From positions 17,097,994 to 17,161,993 of the forward strand of contig NC_064040.1 of assembly GCF_932526225.1 (NCBI RefSeq): a stretch of 64,000 nt of DNA, in the 5' to 3' direction. Below the pieces are notes generated by a model. It ran no database searches and was not told the DNA's origin. It saw only the letters and a program-made list of their open reading frames with translations. The DNA is from Nematostella vectensis (lineage: Eukaryota > Cnidaria > Anthozoa > Actiniaria > Edwardsiidae). The position numbers were made by a program, and so were the translations under genes. Positions 48,363 to 60,889 of the stretch are shown here, in pieces (the stretch's first letter is position 1; the number at the start of each line of letters is the position of its first letter).

Positions 48363-49118
48363 CTGGCAAAAACAATTGCGAAAAAAAAAAACTCTCAGCG
48401 AGGTTCAAAGTATTTGTTTATTGAAATATAACCTAAAATATACATCATCAATTGCCGGCTGATGCCCCGGCGCTTCCCCTCTCTGCAGGCACTAGGGATG
48501 ACTCTCCTCCAAGATCTCCTGGCTTATACTCCTGGCTCTTTTCCCACTGTCTCTGATTCTGAAACCACTTACGCCATAGCAAACATAAGTCGAGTATTTC
48601 TAGGACAACTTAACCAGCATCTGCATCCAGCATCTGCACCAGCATCCACCATCATAAGTTACTAGCTAGCATTGAATTTTGGGGTGTGGCGAGACAAAGA
48701 AGAAATGTTTTTGTGTGTGCATATAACTAGAAGAACAATGTAAACACTTGATGCCATGGGGCTTATATATCGATTGAAATGTTATAGTAATTATGTTTTT
48801 TAATGAGCTATTTTAAAAAGGATAACAACTCTGTTGCTGCCCATTTCAAAAAGGTATCATTAAGGGCCTTCAATGAACGTATACTAAATAAATGATACAT
48901 TTGTACTCTTTTTTTGTTCTTTGCGATTATTCAGATCATATTTAATGAAAGTCAATTAAAATTGATATTAATCAATCATGGTACCATCATGGATTACTAA
49001 TCAATGAAAGGTAAAAAAATTGCAGATAATCGATTAACCATCGATTTCCAATATTAATCGATTTATTTCGATTGATATCGATTTTCATTGATTATCGGTT
49101 TCATCGATTAATTTTGCC
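48363..49118. other. Noncoding, ends in an ATCGATTAAT-rich patch
   Basis: No supported gene. A 67-codon plus-strand frame at 48462-48665 is unrecognised. At 48950-49125 lies a patch of ATCGAT/TTAAT motifs whose reverse complement resembles the patch at 34741-34870. Confidence 0.5.
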
Positions 49119-49690
49119 GTGATCTTTGGTAGAGATAGTTTCAAGATGGATTGTACCTCACGTTCATCGATCTTCTGTATCAAGGTCATCAACTGTTTTT
49201 TTGAGGAATTAAGAAAAGGAATCTGTAAAATGCCAGCTTCTAATACTCTACAATCAATTTACCTCCTGCCACATAAGTTACTCTTGATGTCTCAAGTCGT
49301 CTTCATGCTGGGCTTTGAGTCTAGCCTCAACCCTTTTCTTCTTTGCATTCTCAGTCACTGATTGGTCACATTTTCAGGACCTGCTTGCAGCCCTTCTCAA
49401 AAGATGCCCTTTTAGTATGACCTACAGGAACACAAAGTCTTCTCATTACATTTTCTCTGCTGCTGGCTTTTGAATGGAAGTGGCAGACAGCAGCAGCAAT
49501 GGCACATCTTATTACTTTGTAACCATTGTATTTGTGATTAGGGCACCCTGCCCAAGCCAGCATGTTGAGGCTCTTGTTCGCATTCTGGGAAGCCCCTCTT
49601 ATATGAGAGGAAGACCCTGGGAACGAGGATGGGAAGACACCTGGCAGGCAGTCCTTACCAGTGTACCCCATGGTACTAAGGGCTTTGTCC
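49119..49690 (-). pseudogene. Degenerate transposase-like fragment
   Basis: The minus strand at 49671-49366 reads LNMLAWAGCPNHKYNGYK and VIRCAIAAAVCHFHSKASSR followed by a basic stretch, with further basic fragments below it in other frames. I think this is the C-terminal end of a transposon protein of the kind found in cnidarians, now broken by stops and frameshifts. The family is not firmly identified. Confidence 0.4.
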
Positions 49691-49899
49691 AGGTGCTAAT
49701 GTGCTATCTTTGGTATGTTTTTTCTTCTCTTTCTCAAACTTGTCCATTTATTGCACTACTCTTAAAATTAATCTTTTTAAACAATGAAATAAATTGTTTA
49801 AAAGGCCAACGATTCTCCATTCTTGATATTTTGTTTCTATTGAAATTATTGTTTCTTTCCCTCCTATGCCAGGCCTCAAAACAAAAAAGAGTTCAAAGT

Positions 49900-51640
49900 T
49901 AAAATCTTGCCTCAGCAAACCATAATATATTGGGGGATCCAAAAAATTGGAATCCCCTACTAAATTGGAGATGACATGGCGCATTAAATGACTTAATAAT
50001 GTATGAGTGATATCTGGAAATTAAGTTCAATATCAGATTAGCAAATTTATTGCAGTAACCCCTGCAATTGTCACATTAAACTCTCATTCCGATGGTTTCA
50101 TAATGAATTTTGTAATAGATTACTATTTGGAATTAAGCTTGTAAGGTTAGCTATTTGCACAAGGTTTCCTAGAAATTGTTTTAATTGTTTTATTTTTAAC
50201 CGTTTTAGCTATGTTTAATTTCTTTTAAGTCTCGGAATATTGTTGGGGTCAGGTTGTTGTTAGGACTACTCACAGTTTCCTTCTTGGACAAGTAAGGGGA
50301 CTTCTTTATTATGCCTGCAACTACATTTTTTTCCCCTAAGGTCTGCAATGATACCCTGGGCATCTAAAATATCAAGGCTTGGAGCTCCCTCACAGCTCTT
50401 TTATTCAGTTTTTTTTTTGCTGGACTCCACCAACTCCACTGCATGCTCTCTTATGTCACTTTCTATGGAAAGGTCTTTGTAGTTTGACATATCCTCTGCT
50501 TTTCTCTTCCTCTCGCACTTATTATTGTACATTCTCTTCTTTAGTTTGCCATATGCAAATTAAAATATGTAAAAATTAAAGTTAAAAAAATGTAACAATA
50601 TCACATTGATATCTTTTTAAAATTCAAATGATGTACCTTATAGATTACAGGGTGCTTATAGGTCAATCACCTATAAGCAGCTCCATACGAAAAGGCTTTG
50701 TCAACATTGATAAAATTAGCAAAAAGTATAACTTTTTTAAAGAAATTCTAGGTTTTTATTCAGTGGTAGAAATTATCACTCTTTAAATTATTTTCTTTTC
50801 TGTTGTTTAAAACAATGTTTAAAGGCCCATCGGCCAAAGAACTTTGCATTCCCTCTACTGAAATCACCATAGAAAATGAGTTTTAATATTTTAAAACAAT
50901 TCATTAAGTTTCTATTATTTCAAACGATAAATTAATACTTCTGCTCACCTTTTCGTGATATAATACAATGGTTGGACATTAGTAGAAGTAGAATTATATG
51001 AAATAACCTTCATTGTATTAACAATTTTCATATAACTGACATAATAATTTCTTAATAATTTCATAATAATTTCTCCATATGTGCTTTGGCTCATGCCTGT
51101 AGGTGTGAGTCTGTTATTATTTTAACCTTAGCAGAAAGGCATGTTTATATATCCCTTATCGTTCTGCCAGTCTCGGATTTGGTCAAAGGCTCCACCATTG
51201 CAAGCTTCTCCTTGACTTGTGTGTTCACGGTTAGGTCTGCCAGTCTTGAAACCCTCTTACTCTTCAACAAATACAAAATATAAATAAGTAATGAAGATGA
51301 AAAATTTCAGAATACCATAACTGATGATGGACAACATTTATATTATTGTGATACTGAATTCATCATACATTATAATAACACTCGAGCACACTGGTTACTT
51401 GGGTAAAAAACATAACGTGGTTAAAAAAACATGAGGTGACATAGCTGTTTATAAACTGGCCCTCCATCTTACCCCAGGCAAAGTGACATTTCACTATCTG
51501 GCACCCATACAGTATTGTAACTTTTTTTCAGCTTTTTTATCAGAATAACATTTTCATTATCATTTTGTTTCAGAAAATTGTTTTTATAGCCTCAAAACAG
51601 ACTGACCTGTAGCACAATCATCATGTACATTAGTGTAACA
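49900..51640. other. AT-rich noncoding stretch
   Basis: No gene or clear repeat is seen. Open frames are short and of low complexity. Confidence 0.5.
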
Positions 51641-51649
51641 TGGGGAAAT

Positions 51650-52330
51650 TTCAACAAAATAACCAGTCACCCCAAAGTGACACATTTTTTAACATTCTCA
51701 CCGAAAGCTAAGTTTTTGAGTGCAGAAAAAGCAGCTCTATTTTCATTTGAACCACTGTTTTTTACATGGCTAACTCCCTTGGCGATATCTGCTGCTAGCC
51801 TGCGTAATGCTACTGTTACTTTCATTTTTTCGGGCGTTTTCACTACTTCTTTTCTTCACAAAATTTTCCGTGTGTTGAGACTTAAAGTAATTGACTCCAA
51901 AAGCTCTGTCTTTTTTTCGGTGTTTTTGTGAGGGCTTGGACGGTTTTCTTCATGGCTCGTGATTTTGCCGTTCTAATTTTGAAAGCAGGTGTGGTAGATG
52001 ACGTACTTGCTTTGGAATGTGCAGCATTAAGAATTCCGGAATTTCGCAATTCTTCTTTTTGCTTCTTTCTTAGCCGCCTCACTCTTTCTCGCGTTTGTTT
52101 GCGTATCTTTTCCTTTCTCTCTTGTACATCTTCTTGACTTAGCTTTTACTGGTTGCGGTTCCATGATCTTTCGGCTGAGATCTCCGCATTATGTGCTTCA
52201 ATCTTGTCTTTAATTTTCTGCGCTCTAGAACCATTTTAATATTAATGTCACGATGCTTCTTGTCTGCCACTATCTTTTTTGGCATTCCTCTCTTCTCTCC
52301 ACCTCCTCATCTTTTCTGCAGCAGAAATAG
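51650..52330 (-). pseudogene. Degenerate basic coiled-coil gene fragment
   Basis: On the minus strand, pieces in different frames read SAAEKMRRWREERNAKKDSG, then ERKEKIRKQTRERVRRLRKK, then a serine/threonine-rich segment. Strongly basic, helix-forming proteins of this type recur as multicopy repeats in cnidarian genomes. Stops separate the pieces, so it is not functional. Identification is tentative. Confidence 0.35.
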
Positions 52331-52894
52331 GGGTATTGATTTTTTTTGTATGTTTCATTTTCCATGATAACTATATCTATTGTGCTCGCTTGAATAAAAG
52401 GTCGCTGTGCACCCGAGGGTTCAAGAGTATGCAAGGTCACGCCAGATCAAAATGTGAACCTACAAATTGTACTAGAACACCCTGCAAATAATCAGGGAAG
52501 GCTAAATAGCTTCCGAAGTGGTTTTAAACAAGAAACAAGCGCCATCGCTCAATACGTGGCTTTGTTTGGTTCACGTTTGATTCCTTTAGCGCGTTCAATT
52601 CAATCGCTCTCCTTCGAGATCCACAGGACACGACAGAAGCATGGTTTCCGAAGTAAATCTGTCTTAAGGTGGTCTTATACCTTACAGATATTTTTTTCGT
52701 ATTACATTATTACCCTAAACAGCTTATACCATGTTTACACTCATCATGACCCGACTCTAAATTTCCTAATTAGGGATCACATGGTCTCTTGGTTAATCAT
52801 TAACCAGCGAAAAGATGGTAAAAAAGTGCTCCTACTCTTGCACCGGATAGCTCAAGTTTGATTAGTCACAGATCACTGGAAACAGGCATAATTT

Positions 52895-53075
52895 GTTGCC
52901 AATAAGATCCTCCAGGGTGCAAAGCTAAAAAACCGGTTTTAGCCTTTTTATTTAGCTTTTTGCAGTAGAAAAAAAAGATCAACTGAAAATATGAAAAATG
53001 ATAGAATTTTTCAATAATAATAAAAACTGATTTTTTTTTAGCTTTGCATCCTGTAGAATCTTATAATACTGTAAC
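52895..53075. repeat. Inverted repeat of about 32 bp arms
   Basis: GGTGCAAAGCTAAAAAA at about 52916 has an inverted near-copy ending near 53065 (TTTTTTAGCTTTGCATCC). The arms match over about 32 bp with a few mismatches. It lies just beyond the 3' end of the Mutator-like transposase and might be part of that element's end. Confidence 0.6.
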
Positions 53076-53232
53076 TCTAAAAGTTTGATGGTATTTGGTC
53101 AAAATCTCTAAGAGATATCATGTGAACAATTATCGCAATTGGTCAATTTTAGCAATTTTAGAAAAATGACTTTAAAGATAGGCAACAGAAAAAATAGGAA
53201 GCAGAGCTCTAATACTCGTCCAGAAACCATCT

Positions 53233-55065
53233 TTATTTACTCCCACACATCAAATACACATAAATAAGCTGTATACAAAAGCTCAAAATGCTTCTGTGCA
53301 ATATAGGACCCCTTCCTTCTCTTGTGCCTGATCCCTCTTGTTTTCTTCGAGCTGGCAGTATTTTTTTACACTTTTTGGAAACAATTCGTCCTTGAAAGTC
53401 TGCTATTTTCACTCTTAGCTCATTTCCCATCCACATTGCCTTGCTGCAATATTCCCCAGGCTGTATTCCACACTTGGTGAGAACTTGGAGTGTTGCTTTA
53501 CTGCCAACATTGAAGTGGGCAACTGCATCACACACCCCAAGTTTCAGCACTTCAGCCCCAACAAACACTGCTTTAGGCACTTTCCCAAATCATCCCATTT
53601 AACGACTCATTTTGGTTTTGGGTCTTTCCGCCCAGGCATTTTTCCAGGAGATTATTCTGGCTTAACCCCTGGAATATTGGCTTGACCTCCTTGATTATCT
53701 CTTTTGGCAGTCCAGGACCATGCTTGAATAGCTGGGTTTTGTTTGCAATATCCTTTTTGAAGCGACACCAGCTGTCAGGCCCATCAAGGCAGTAAACATG
53801 TAAGTTCTCCTGCTTTGAAGATGCACAATGCATCAGACTAGCATGGATTGCCTTTCTCATACTTCCAAGATTGCCAATATTATTTCTGATGGCAATCCCA
53901 TAATAGTTCTGCAGCCGATCTATCATGGCATCTGTGAGTTTGCCTCTACCACCCAAGCCTTTCTTCTCTTTTAGTTTCCTGAGGGCTGTGCCGACACGCT
54001 TTTGCACATGGCCAACACATTCTTTCTTAACCACCCTCACTCCACTAGCTTCATAGATTTTCTCCACTACATTGAAGCCCTTACTGTCTCCATCTCCAAA
54101 GTATTCGTTGAAACGTAACTTGTGAAGTTCCTCACTTCTCTCGAACACACGCTTCACTCCCTCCGTTTCCATAGCAGGTGCTGACCCTTTGAAATTTGCC
54201 TTGCAATTCTTAGCATGCATTGATTGCCACTCTAGTTCTGTTTGAGGATCGTTGCTGGATTTGTGCTTTTGGCAGCCATGGCATACCTTTGACAGCACCT
54301 CAAAGGCAAGACACTTACCAGTGTCGGTGGAGAGCACCGTTACGCACCCATTCAATAAAGAATAGCCTCTTCTTTGCCATGTTCCATCACAAGAGACAGG
54401 ACAGTTAGCAAAGTCACTATTACTGGTACTTTTTAGCTGGTGGACTTCCTGACCGGCTACAGATATAGATTCCTCAGCAACAGCTTTTGATGCTTTCAAC
54501 AAAGCTTTATTGTGGCAGTTGTAAACTTTAGCCTTAGGGGGAGGTGGCATGTTCATAATGCCACAAAATAGCTTTGCTGAGGCTTGTCCTTGCCCAATCG
54601 CCCTCATGCCGTACACAAGTCGCCTATTCACTTCGAAGAACTTGGATGCCTTTTTGGAGGTAAAGAAGTTATGCTTCCATCCACAGCTCAAGCACAACAA
54701 TCGAAGAGACGAGGCACAGCCATGTTGGTTAATAGGCTCTTCCGCCAAGACAATATTTTGCTCGCCACAGTCATTGCAAACAAGCAAACGAAAGACATCA
54801 CCTAATATCTCCATGTCTATCAGTCGATAACCATTGAGGTTTCTTGACGGGTCTTCGCCCTTTCTCAAAGTTCCCTTGATCTTCTTAGAAGAGGCAGATT
54901 CATTGAGTTGATATGACGATAGGCCAGCTTCAATCGTGGTCTCATTCCCCGCTCTCACATCAGCATCGATGCTGTTGCTTTTTGCTTGTTTAGAGGACGA
55001 TTCAGTGTGTTGATTTTCTCGAAATTTACGCTTGCGTAAATAGTACTTAATAGTACTTAATAGTA
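53233..55065 (-). pseudogene. Mutator-like (MULE-type) transposase, frameshifted
   Basis: The minus-strand frame from about 55060 to 53573 starts with a basic LRKRKFRENQHT region. It has paired cysteines (CNDCGEQN, CLSCGWKH), the catalytic-type PVSCDGTWQRRG block, GDGDSKGF, GHVQKRVGT, GKLTDAMIDRLQNYYGIA, DSWCRFKK and KTQNQNESLNGMIWE. This matches a Mutator-like transposase domain common in cnidarian and arthropod genomes. The frame then breaks at about 53575 and the C-terminal part (CDAVAHFNVG, GIQPGEYC) continues in another frame to 53233. One indel therefore inactivates the copy. No ATG is seen in frame at the N terminus. Terminal repeats were not established. Confidence 0.82.
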
Positions 55066-55070
55066 CTTAA
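55041..55070. repeat. Three exact copies of TAGTACTTAA
   Basis: A 10 bp unit, TAGTACTTAA, is repeated three times without change at the 5' end of the Mutator-like reading frame. Translation through it on the minus strand stays open until a stop at the outer edge. Confidence 0.9.
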
Positions 55071-55399
55071 AAGTCAAGATGAAGCAAAATTTTAAAGCGT
55101 ATTGAAGCGATGGTTTAGATGGTTGAATTGAGCACGAGTTATTGTGAAAAGGCAAACAATAAAGCCAGCGGAAGTTCTGTTTAGAGCTACAAAATCATTT
55201 ACAGGGGGGACGGGTCCCAGGGGATGTAGCGATCCTCTATTATTTCTACTCAAAACTTCAAAACAAGCGTTGCTATGGGCGTTGCTATGGGGTAATAATC
55301 AACATGTGATATTTCTCGATTTTTTAAGTATTTTACATAGTATTCAAGTAAAATTCAATTTGAAATATAGTAAAGGGATGTTTAACGAATTGTTTTATA

Positions 55400-57866
55400 C
55401 TATTTCCCAAAAATTGACTTTCCAGCCAAAACATCCCTCAGATGCGAGGCCATTTTCTTGACAGAATTGAGGAGTGCAGGAATGGCCGCTCCTTGCTGGC
55501 CGGCTGGTCGGGGCTGAATGGTGGGAGCCAGTTGTTTTATCAATGCTTCTAGGTTTTCTGTTGTAAAAGTAACATAAACAATAAGATACTGTTATGGACA
55601 GCAAAGCAATGTCTTGACTGAAACTGGTCAATTGATTTCGCAAAAGCTAGGCTGGCAGAGATAGTGTTTTGTTGATAGTGTAGTGTTTTGTATGGAAAAG
55701 AAGATTTGGATAATGAATAACTTGGACGTTTTAATATCACTAGGGCATTTCTTGCTTATAATATTCTAGGGCATGTCTCGCTCCGCTGGTGAGACAAGAA
55801 ACATGAATGGTATCTTGTTTGGAATGAACAATAAGATATACAAAATTGCAGGACAGTTGAGACAAGGACGCTAGACTCGTAAAGTTGACCCAATCATAAA
55901 GCTCTGTCGTGTTTGCATTTCCCAAACTATAAGGCTTATTCGCACACAGGCTATTGGACATCTTTACTCCATAGTGATGTCTGATGCTTGTTAGTGCCGA
56001 ATACAAATAACTTCTTATTCCCACTTCAATTGGTTGTATTTGCCTTGGTTTCGCTCCTCCAGCGAGCTATGTCCCTGTGCGCTTACGATCTTTCAAACGA
56101 TGGTAACGGTAAATTGGTAAACGACCCCCAGCGGCGCGTTTTCTTTCTTTCCCATTATTAAAAATAACACGGTAGGAAAGAGAAGCGCTTATATTGTTCT
56201 CTCGTCTGCTCTTAATCTTATCCCTGACTCGACAAGTTACTAGAGACAGTGATGATGGATACGACCTTATCAAAACAAATCCAACCGCCAACGTCCCCAG
56301 CTTGATCTGGTTTGGACTTGTCATCACACAGGAAATGTACAGTGCCCTACGACATTTGAAAGATGTAAGCGCGCACAGGGACATAGCTCGCAGGAGGAGC
56401 TAAACCAAGGCAAATTGAAGTATAATAAGATGTTAAATAAGATGCTTATTCGGCACAAGCACTAGACATCAATTTTGGGTAAAGCTGTACGCACTTCACC
56501 CTTTCAAATTTGAATCACCAGGTACTGTTTTTAAAAATAAATCATTCGACAGGAAACATAGTGTGTTCGATATTTATTGTAATGGAACTGGCCTGACTGA
56601 TTAGTGCATAGACTTTAATAATAGCACTGCAGCACTTCAGGGGCTAATGCCTGAGGTATTTTTCCTATCAATTCTAACCATCAATCATTGACTGCCTACT
56701 AATATGCTTTTTTCTTAGCACACGACAAGAACCTAACTTGACCGCCAAACGAATGACATTCTTCTTTCTAAATTCTAGAATGTTAAAACATTCTGAATCG
56801 TGCTGATAGAAGTTTGACATAAAAGGAAGGAAGTCCAAATTAACTTGACATAATCCGATAATTAAAGCCCATGTAAGCAGTACTCAAACACATTTTGACA
56901 TTTGTACTGTATTGTGAGCAAATAATTTGCTAACAGTGTAGGTGACCGCTACCGTATGAAGGGTTTACTAATCAACACAGTAAAATGATAAAAATGACCA
57001 TTATAATTCCATGGTTCTTACATCTTTAGTTCCTAGAAATCTCTAATTCAAATATGAAATCTGACACCAACAGGTATTTTCAGACACTTTGGAAAGGAAT
57101 GAATTGGAATGTGGTAAAGTAGAAAAAAAAGGACAATTTTAGAACTATATTTTAGCTATTCCTCAGGGCAGTTACCTTATGATGTGGATGTAATGTTATA
57201 TACCTAATAGATATATCAAATGCAATCAAACTTTCTATTATATCACAACTGACTGTATGTACCTGTGATCTTGCTAACTGGCCCTGCCTGTTTTAAGTGT
57301 TGCCCAATAGACGGGTCAGCAGCCATATTTTTCAGATATGTAGCAAATGTTGGGGCCTGAAAGACAAAGAAAACTGATAATACTTGCCAACCATGATTAT
57401 AGTGCAGATTATACAGTAGAATGTTTTTTTATCATTCGCAATTATTTTCATTGGCAGTAACAATAAGGTAAGGGGGCTGTGCAACAATTATTGGGGGGGG
57501 CATGTCTAATATCATTCCTTTTTTATGGAAAGAAATGGAGAGGCACCAATAAAACATGATCATTGGCAAAAAAATAACCCTGAGGGATAGCAACTAAGGT
57601 GTGGTCAACAGCAGTTTGTGTTTCCTTTTTCTTAATTTCAGATTAACAAAATCAAATTTCTTTTTGTAAACTTGCACCCAGGAGAGTGCAAGGGTGTAAG
57701 ATTATCATAATCTTACACAAACAGGGTAAGATAATAAAAAAGTATAAAATATCAGAGCTGACTAATTTTAACCAGTGATTAACAATGAGACCAGATTACT
57801 TACATCTTCATCATCAGTGCTCACATACTTCTCCCACTTGCTTTCATCCTCACCCTCCTCTACCTC
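55400..57866 (-). CDS. Unrecognised gene, three 3'-terminal exons
   Basis: Minus-strand exons 57804-57866, 57263-57356 and 55400-55557 (ending in a TAG stop) are bounded by GT-AG, with matching phases. Together they encode about 103 residues: an acidic start (EVEEGEDESKWEKY), then APTFATYLKNMAADPSIGQH, then a helix-rich end with LEALIKQLAPTIQ and VKKMASHLRDVLAGKSIFGK. I do not recognise the family. Upstream exons are not certain; the acidic exon at 59089-59711 could belong to it through a weak donor (CAG/GTCCTT). The first two of these exons recur in both downstream copies of the 3.02 kb repeat. Confidence 0.65.
55960..56483. mobile_element. Large imperfect foldback element
   Basis: The left arm (about 55960-56094) is an imperfect inverse of the right arm (about 56363-56483). 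They share GAGCTATGTCCCTGTGCGC, GCCTTGGTTT, ACTTCAATT and GTGCCGAATA. About 270 bp of unmatched sequence lies between. No transposase is encoded, and it sits in the last intron of the unrecognised gene. Confidence 0.75.
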
Positions 57867-58394
57867 CTATATATCCAATCAAGGCATGTTAGGATATAAC
57901 TGCATGTATTTTCATAGGAGCCCCATATTTTGCATACAAACAATTGTATGAAATTTCCCATGAATCAATTAATTTTCTATGAATCACATGTAATACTTGT
58001 ATCATGTTTTGACTTGTTGGATGATAAAAGATCATAAATTTGGGGCAAGATAAAAAGCAAACTATTAGTAGAAAGTATCTAATTTGTATTTAAAATGAGT
58101 TGTTATCTTATCAAACTTTATTTAAAGTCGATCTAAATAAAAGATATGTACTTACAGGGAATGAAATATACAAGAGAGACAAAAGAACATTAGTACTTTA
58201 AGGATTGTTTGAATAAATATTAGTCCTACCAGTTATGTAAAACAAATTGTGATGAGATGCCTATTACTGGTTGCAAATTCCCCACAAAAGTATTTCATTC
58301 AGTACCTAATGGTCATGGTTATGGACAAAACACATGGAGTGACCATACCATGAGGCTTTACTACGTATCCAATGGCAACGCATTCTAAATCAAA

Positions 58395-58511
58395 ATGGCG
58401 ACCGAGAGTAATCCGGTAGCAAGAGCGTGGAAGAACACTGAATTATCAGAAATATATCCAGTTTCTGCCGCCGTTCTACTGGTTTTTCTTTATTTTGGAA
58501 CTTCCGTTAGG
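58395..58511 (+). CDS. First exon of an unrecognised small membrane protein gene (copy 1)
   Basis: 39 codons from ATG to a consensus donor AGG/GTAAGC. The product starts MATESNPVARAWKNTELSEI and continues with a hydrophobic segment of about 17 residues (PVSAAVLLVFLYFG) that looks like one membrane span. The sequence upstream of the ATG is CpG-containing. No downstream exon is recognised in the repeat unit, so the rest may lie outside the window or the copy may be a fragment. Confidence 0.5.
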
Positions 58512-59088
58512 GTAAGCACCATGATATTTTGCTACAAATCAATCGAAATTCGCTCTAGCGTCTATACGAAGTTATCGTAGAACGTCAACTACCAAAATGT
58601 GAGCGACCCATTCGGTAACAATATTTTGCAAATGGCTATAAATGTACCATATATTTCAGTGTTGTTATCTGTGGATTGATCAAATACTAGACTCGCAGTT
58701 GTATTTTGTGAAGGTTTTATTTCTTGCTTTATAGTGAACAAAATTTTCTCATACTAATTTCGGCTTGATTTAAGCGCAGCGGGGCACTCTAATCACAATA
58801 AATACCGCGTGCTATTCATAACTCATTGTAGGTGATATCTTGTCTGTGCACCATTATTAGGCATTTCTTAAATAATATAAATAGATATTTACAATATTTA
58901 CAGATTTACAATACTTATTTTCACTGAGCTCGCTTACTTAGTATTTACAATTGTTTACTACCTATTGTCTCTTTAAAATCCGATTTTCCATTGTCCCAAT
59001 AGAGCCTCGCAGTGTTTCAGCTTTTTATAAACAGTTGAGGTCATTTCATCTTGCTTGATTTGTTCAATAGTTGGTGACATACAGCTCT

Positions 59089-59711
59089 TTAAAAAATGTC
59101 CCTTCTCCCAGAGAATGAGGCTCTTTTTTTTAGATCGGCATTCTTTGAAAGGACCTGTGTCTGGACTCTTGCAAGCTTTTGCTCATAGTCCTGGATGGCA
59201 TCTCTATCTGTTGGGTGTTTTTTCAGAAGACTGCGTGCATGATCAAGATTTTTCACTTCCTCATTCAATCCAAGCACTACTTGCACTGCTCTCCCCAGTT
59301 TAGTTTCTTCTGTCTGCTTCTCAGGGCCAGCTTCAGGATATGCCGTGGCACCAGAGGGGGTCTCTTCAATAAGATCAGTGCCTCTGTCATTTTGGCAGAG
59401 AGGCTGGATTGCTGGTTGAACCTCTTGATCTAGCTGCAAATCATCTGCCAATGAAACTGAAATCACTCTCTCCTCCTCCTCCTCCTCTTCCTCCTCACCC
59501 TCGTCAGCTGTGATATTGTGGGCTCTGTCGTCTACGCCCTCCTCAAACAATTCTACGTCTTCGTTCTTCTCTTCATCTTCTTGTCTCAGGAAGTTTGTTA
59601 TTTGCTTGATTATTTTCCCTCGAGCATTTGGCTCATAGCGGTAATGCATTGGGAGCTTGATGCCACGCTCTGTACACTCTTGCCAGGACTGCTCTAGGTA
59701 CTTCTCCTCAG
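59089..59711 (-). CDS. Acidic exon of an unrecognised protein (copy 1)
   Basis: The frame runs from an acceptor TTTCAAG at 59712. It encodes EEKYLEQSWQECTERGIK, a poly-glutamate run, and a helical segment with VQVVLGLNEEVKNLDHARSL and DYEQKLARVQTQVL. It stops at 59089 after an A8 run where copy 2 has A7. A further open segment with EQIKQDEMTSTVYKKLKH continues in another frame to about 58970. The upstream phase is 1. The function is unknown, and the exon may be disrupted by the homopolymer indel. Confidence 0.5.
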
Positions 59712-60283
59712 CTTGAAAGGAAGAAGATCTGAAGTGATGTAGTAGAGGGCCTTAAGCTTTGGCGCTAGACTCAGACTTTTTTTTTCTTTCTAAATTCTAG
59801 AATGTTAAAACATTCTGAATCGTGCTGATAGAAGTTTGACATAAAAGGAAGGAAGTCCAAATTAACTTGACATAATCCGATAATTAAAGCCCATGTAAGC
59901 AGTACTCAAACACATTTTGACATTTGTACTGTATTGTGAGCAAATAATTTGCTAACAGTGTAGGTGACCGCTACCGTATGAAGGGTTTACTAATCAACAC
60001 AGTAAAATGATAAAAATGACCATTATAATTCCATGGTTCTTACATCTTTAGTTCCTAGAAATCTCTAATTCAAATATGAAATCTGACACCAACAGGTATT
60101 TTCAGACACTTTGGAAAGGAATGAATTGGAATGTGGTAAAGTAGAAAAAAAGGACAATTTTAGAACTATATTTTAGCTATTCCTCAGGGCAGTTACCTTA
60201 TGATGTGGATGTAATGTTATATACCTAATAGATATATCAAATGCAATCAAACTTTCTATTATATCACAACTGACTGTATGTAC

Positions 60284-60889
60284 CTGTGATCTTGCTAACT
60301 GGCCCTGCCTGTTTTAAGTGTTGCCCAATAGACGGGTCAGCAGCCATATTTTTCAGATATGTAGCAAATGTTGGGGCCTGAAAGACAAAGAAAACTGATA
60401 ATACTTGACAACCATGATTATAGTGCAGATTATACAGTAGAATGTTTTTTTATCATTCGCAATTATTTTCATTGGCAGTAACAATAAGGTAAGGGGGCTG
60501 TGCAACAATTATTGGGGGGGGGGCATGTCTAATATCATTCCTTTTTTATGGAAAGAAATGGAGAGGCACCAATAAAACATGATCATTGGCAAAAAAATAA
60601 CCCTGAGGGATAGCAACTTAGGTGTGGTCAACAGCAGTTTGTGTTTCCTTTTTCTTAATTTCAGATTAACAAAATCAAATTTCTTTTTGTAAACTTGCAC
60701 CCAGGAGAGTGCAAGGGTGTAAGATTATCATAATCTTACACACACAGGGTAAGATAATAAAAAAGTATAAAATATCAGAGCTGACTAATTTTAACCAGTG
60801 ATTAACAATGAGACCAGATTACTTACATCTTCATCATCAGTGCTCACATACTTCTCCCACTCGCTTTCATCCTCACCCTCCTCTACCTC
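60284..60889 (-). CDS. Duplicated exon pair of the unrecognised gene (copy 2)
   Basis: Exons 60827-60889 and 60284-60377 repeat the two acidic/helical exons of copy 1 with intact splice sites and no frame break. They could be spliced into an elongated product or be non-functional duplicates. Confidence 0.5.

Larger units (their letters stand above)
56764..59785. repeat. 3.02 kb tandem repeat, copy 1
   Basis: This segment begins at CTTTCTAAATTCTAG and is followed head to tail by a second copy 3022 bp on. The copies differ at only scattered bases. It holds two minus-strand exons (57263-57356, 57804-57866), a plus-strand first exon (58395-58511) and an acidic minus-strand exon (from 59711). Confidence 0.95.
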
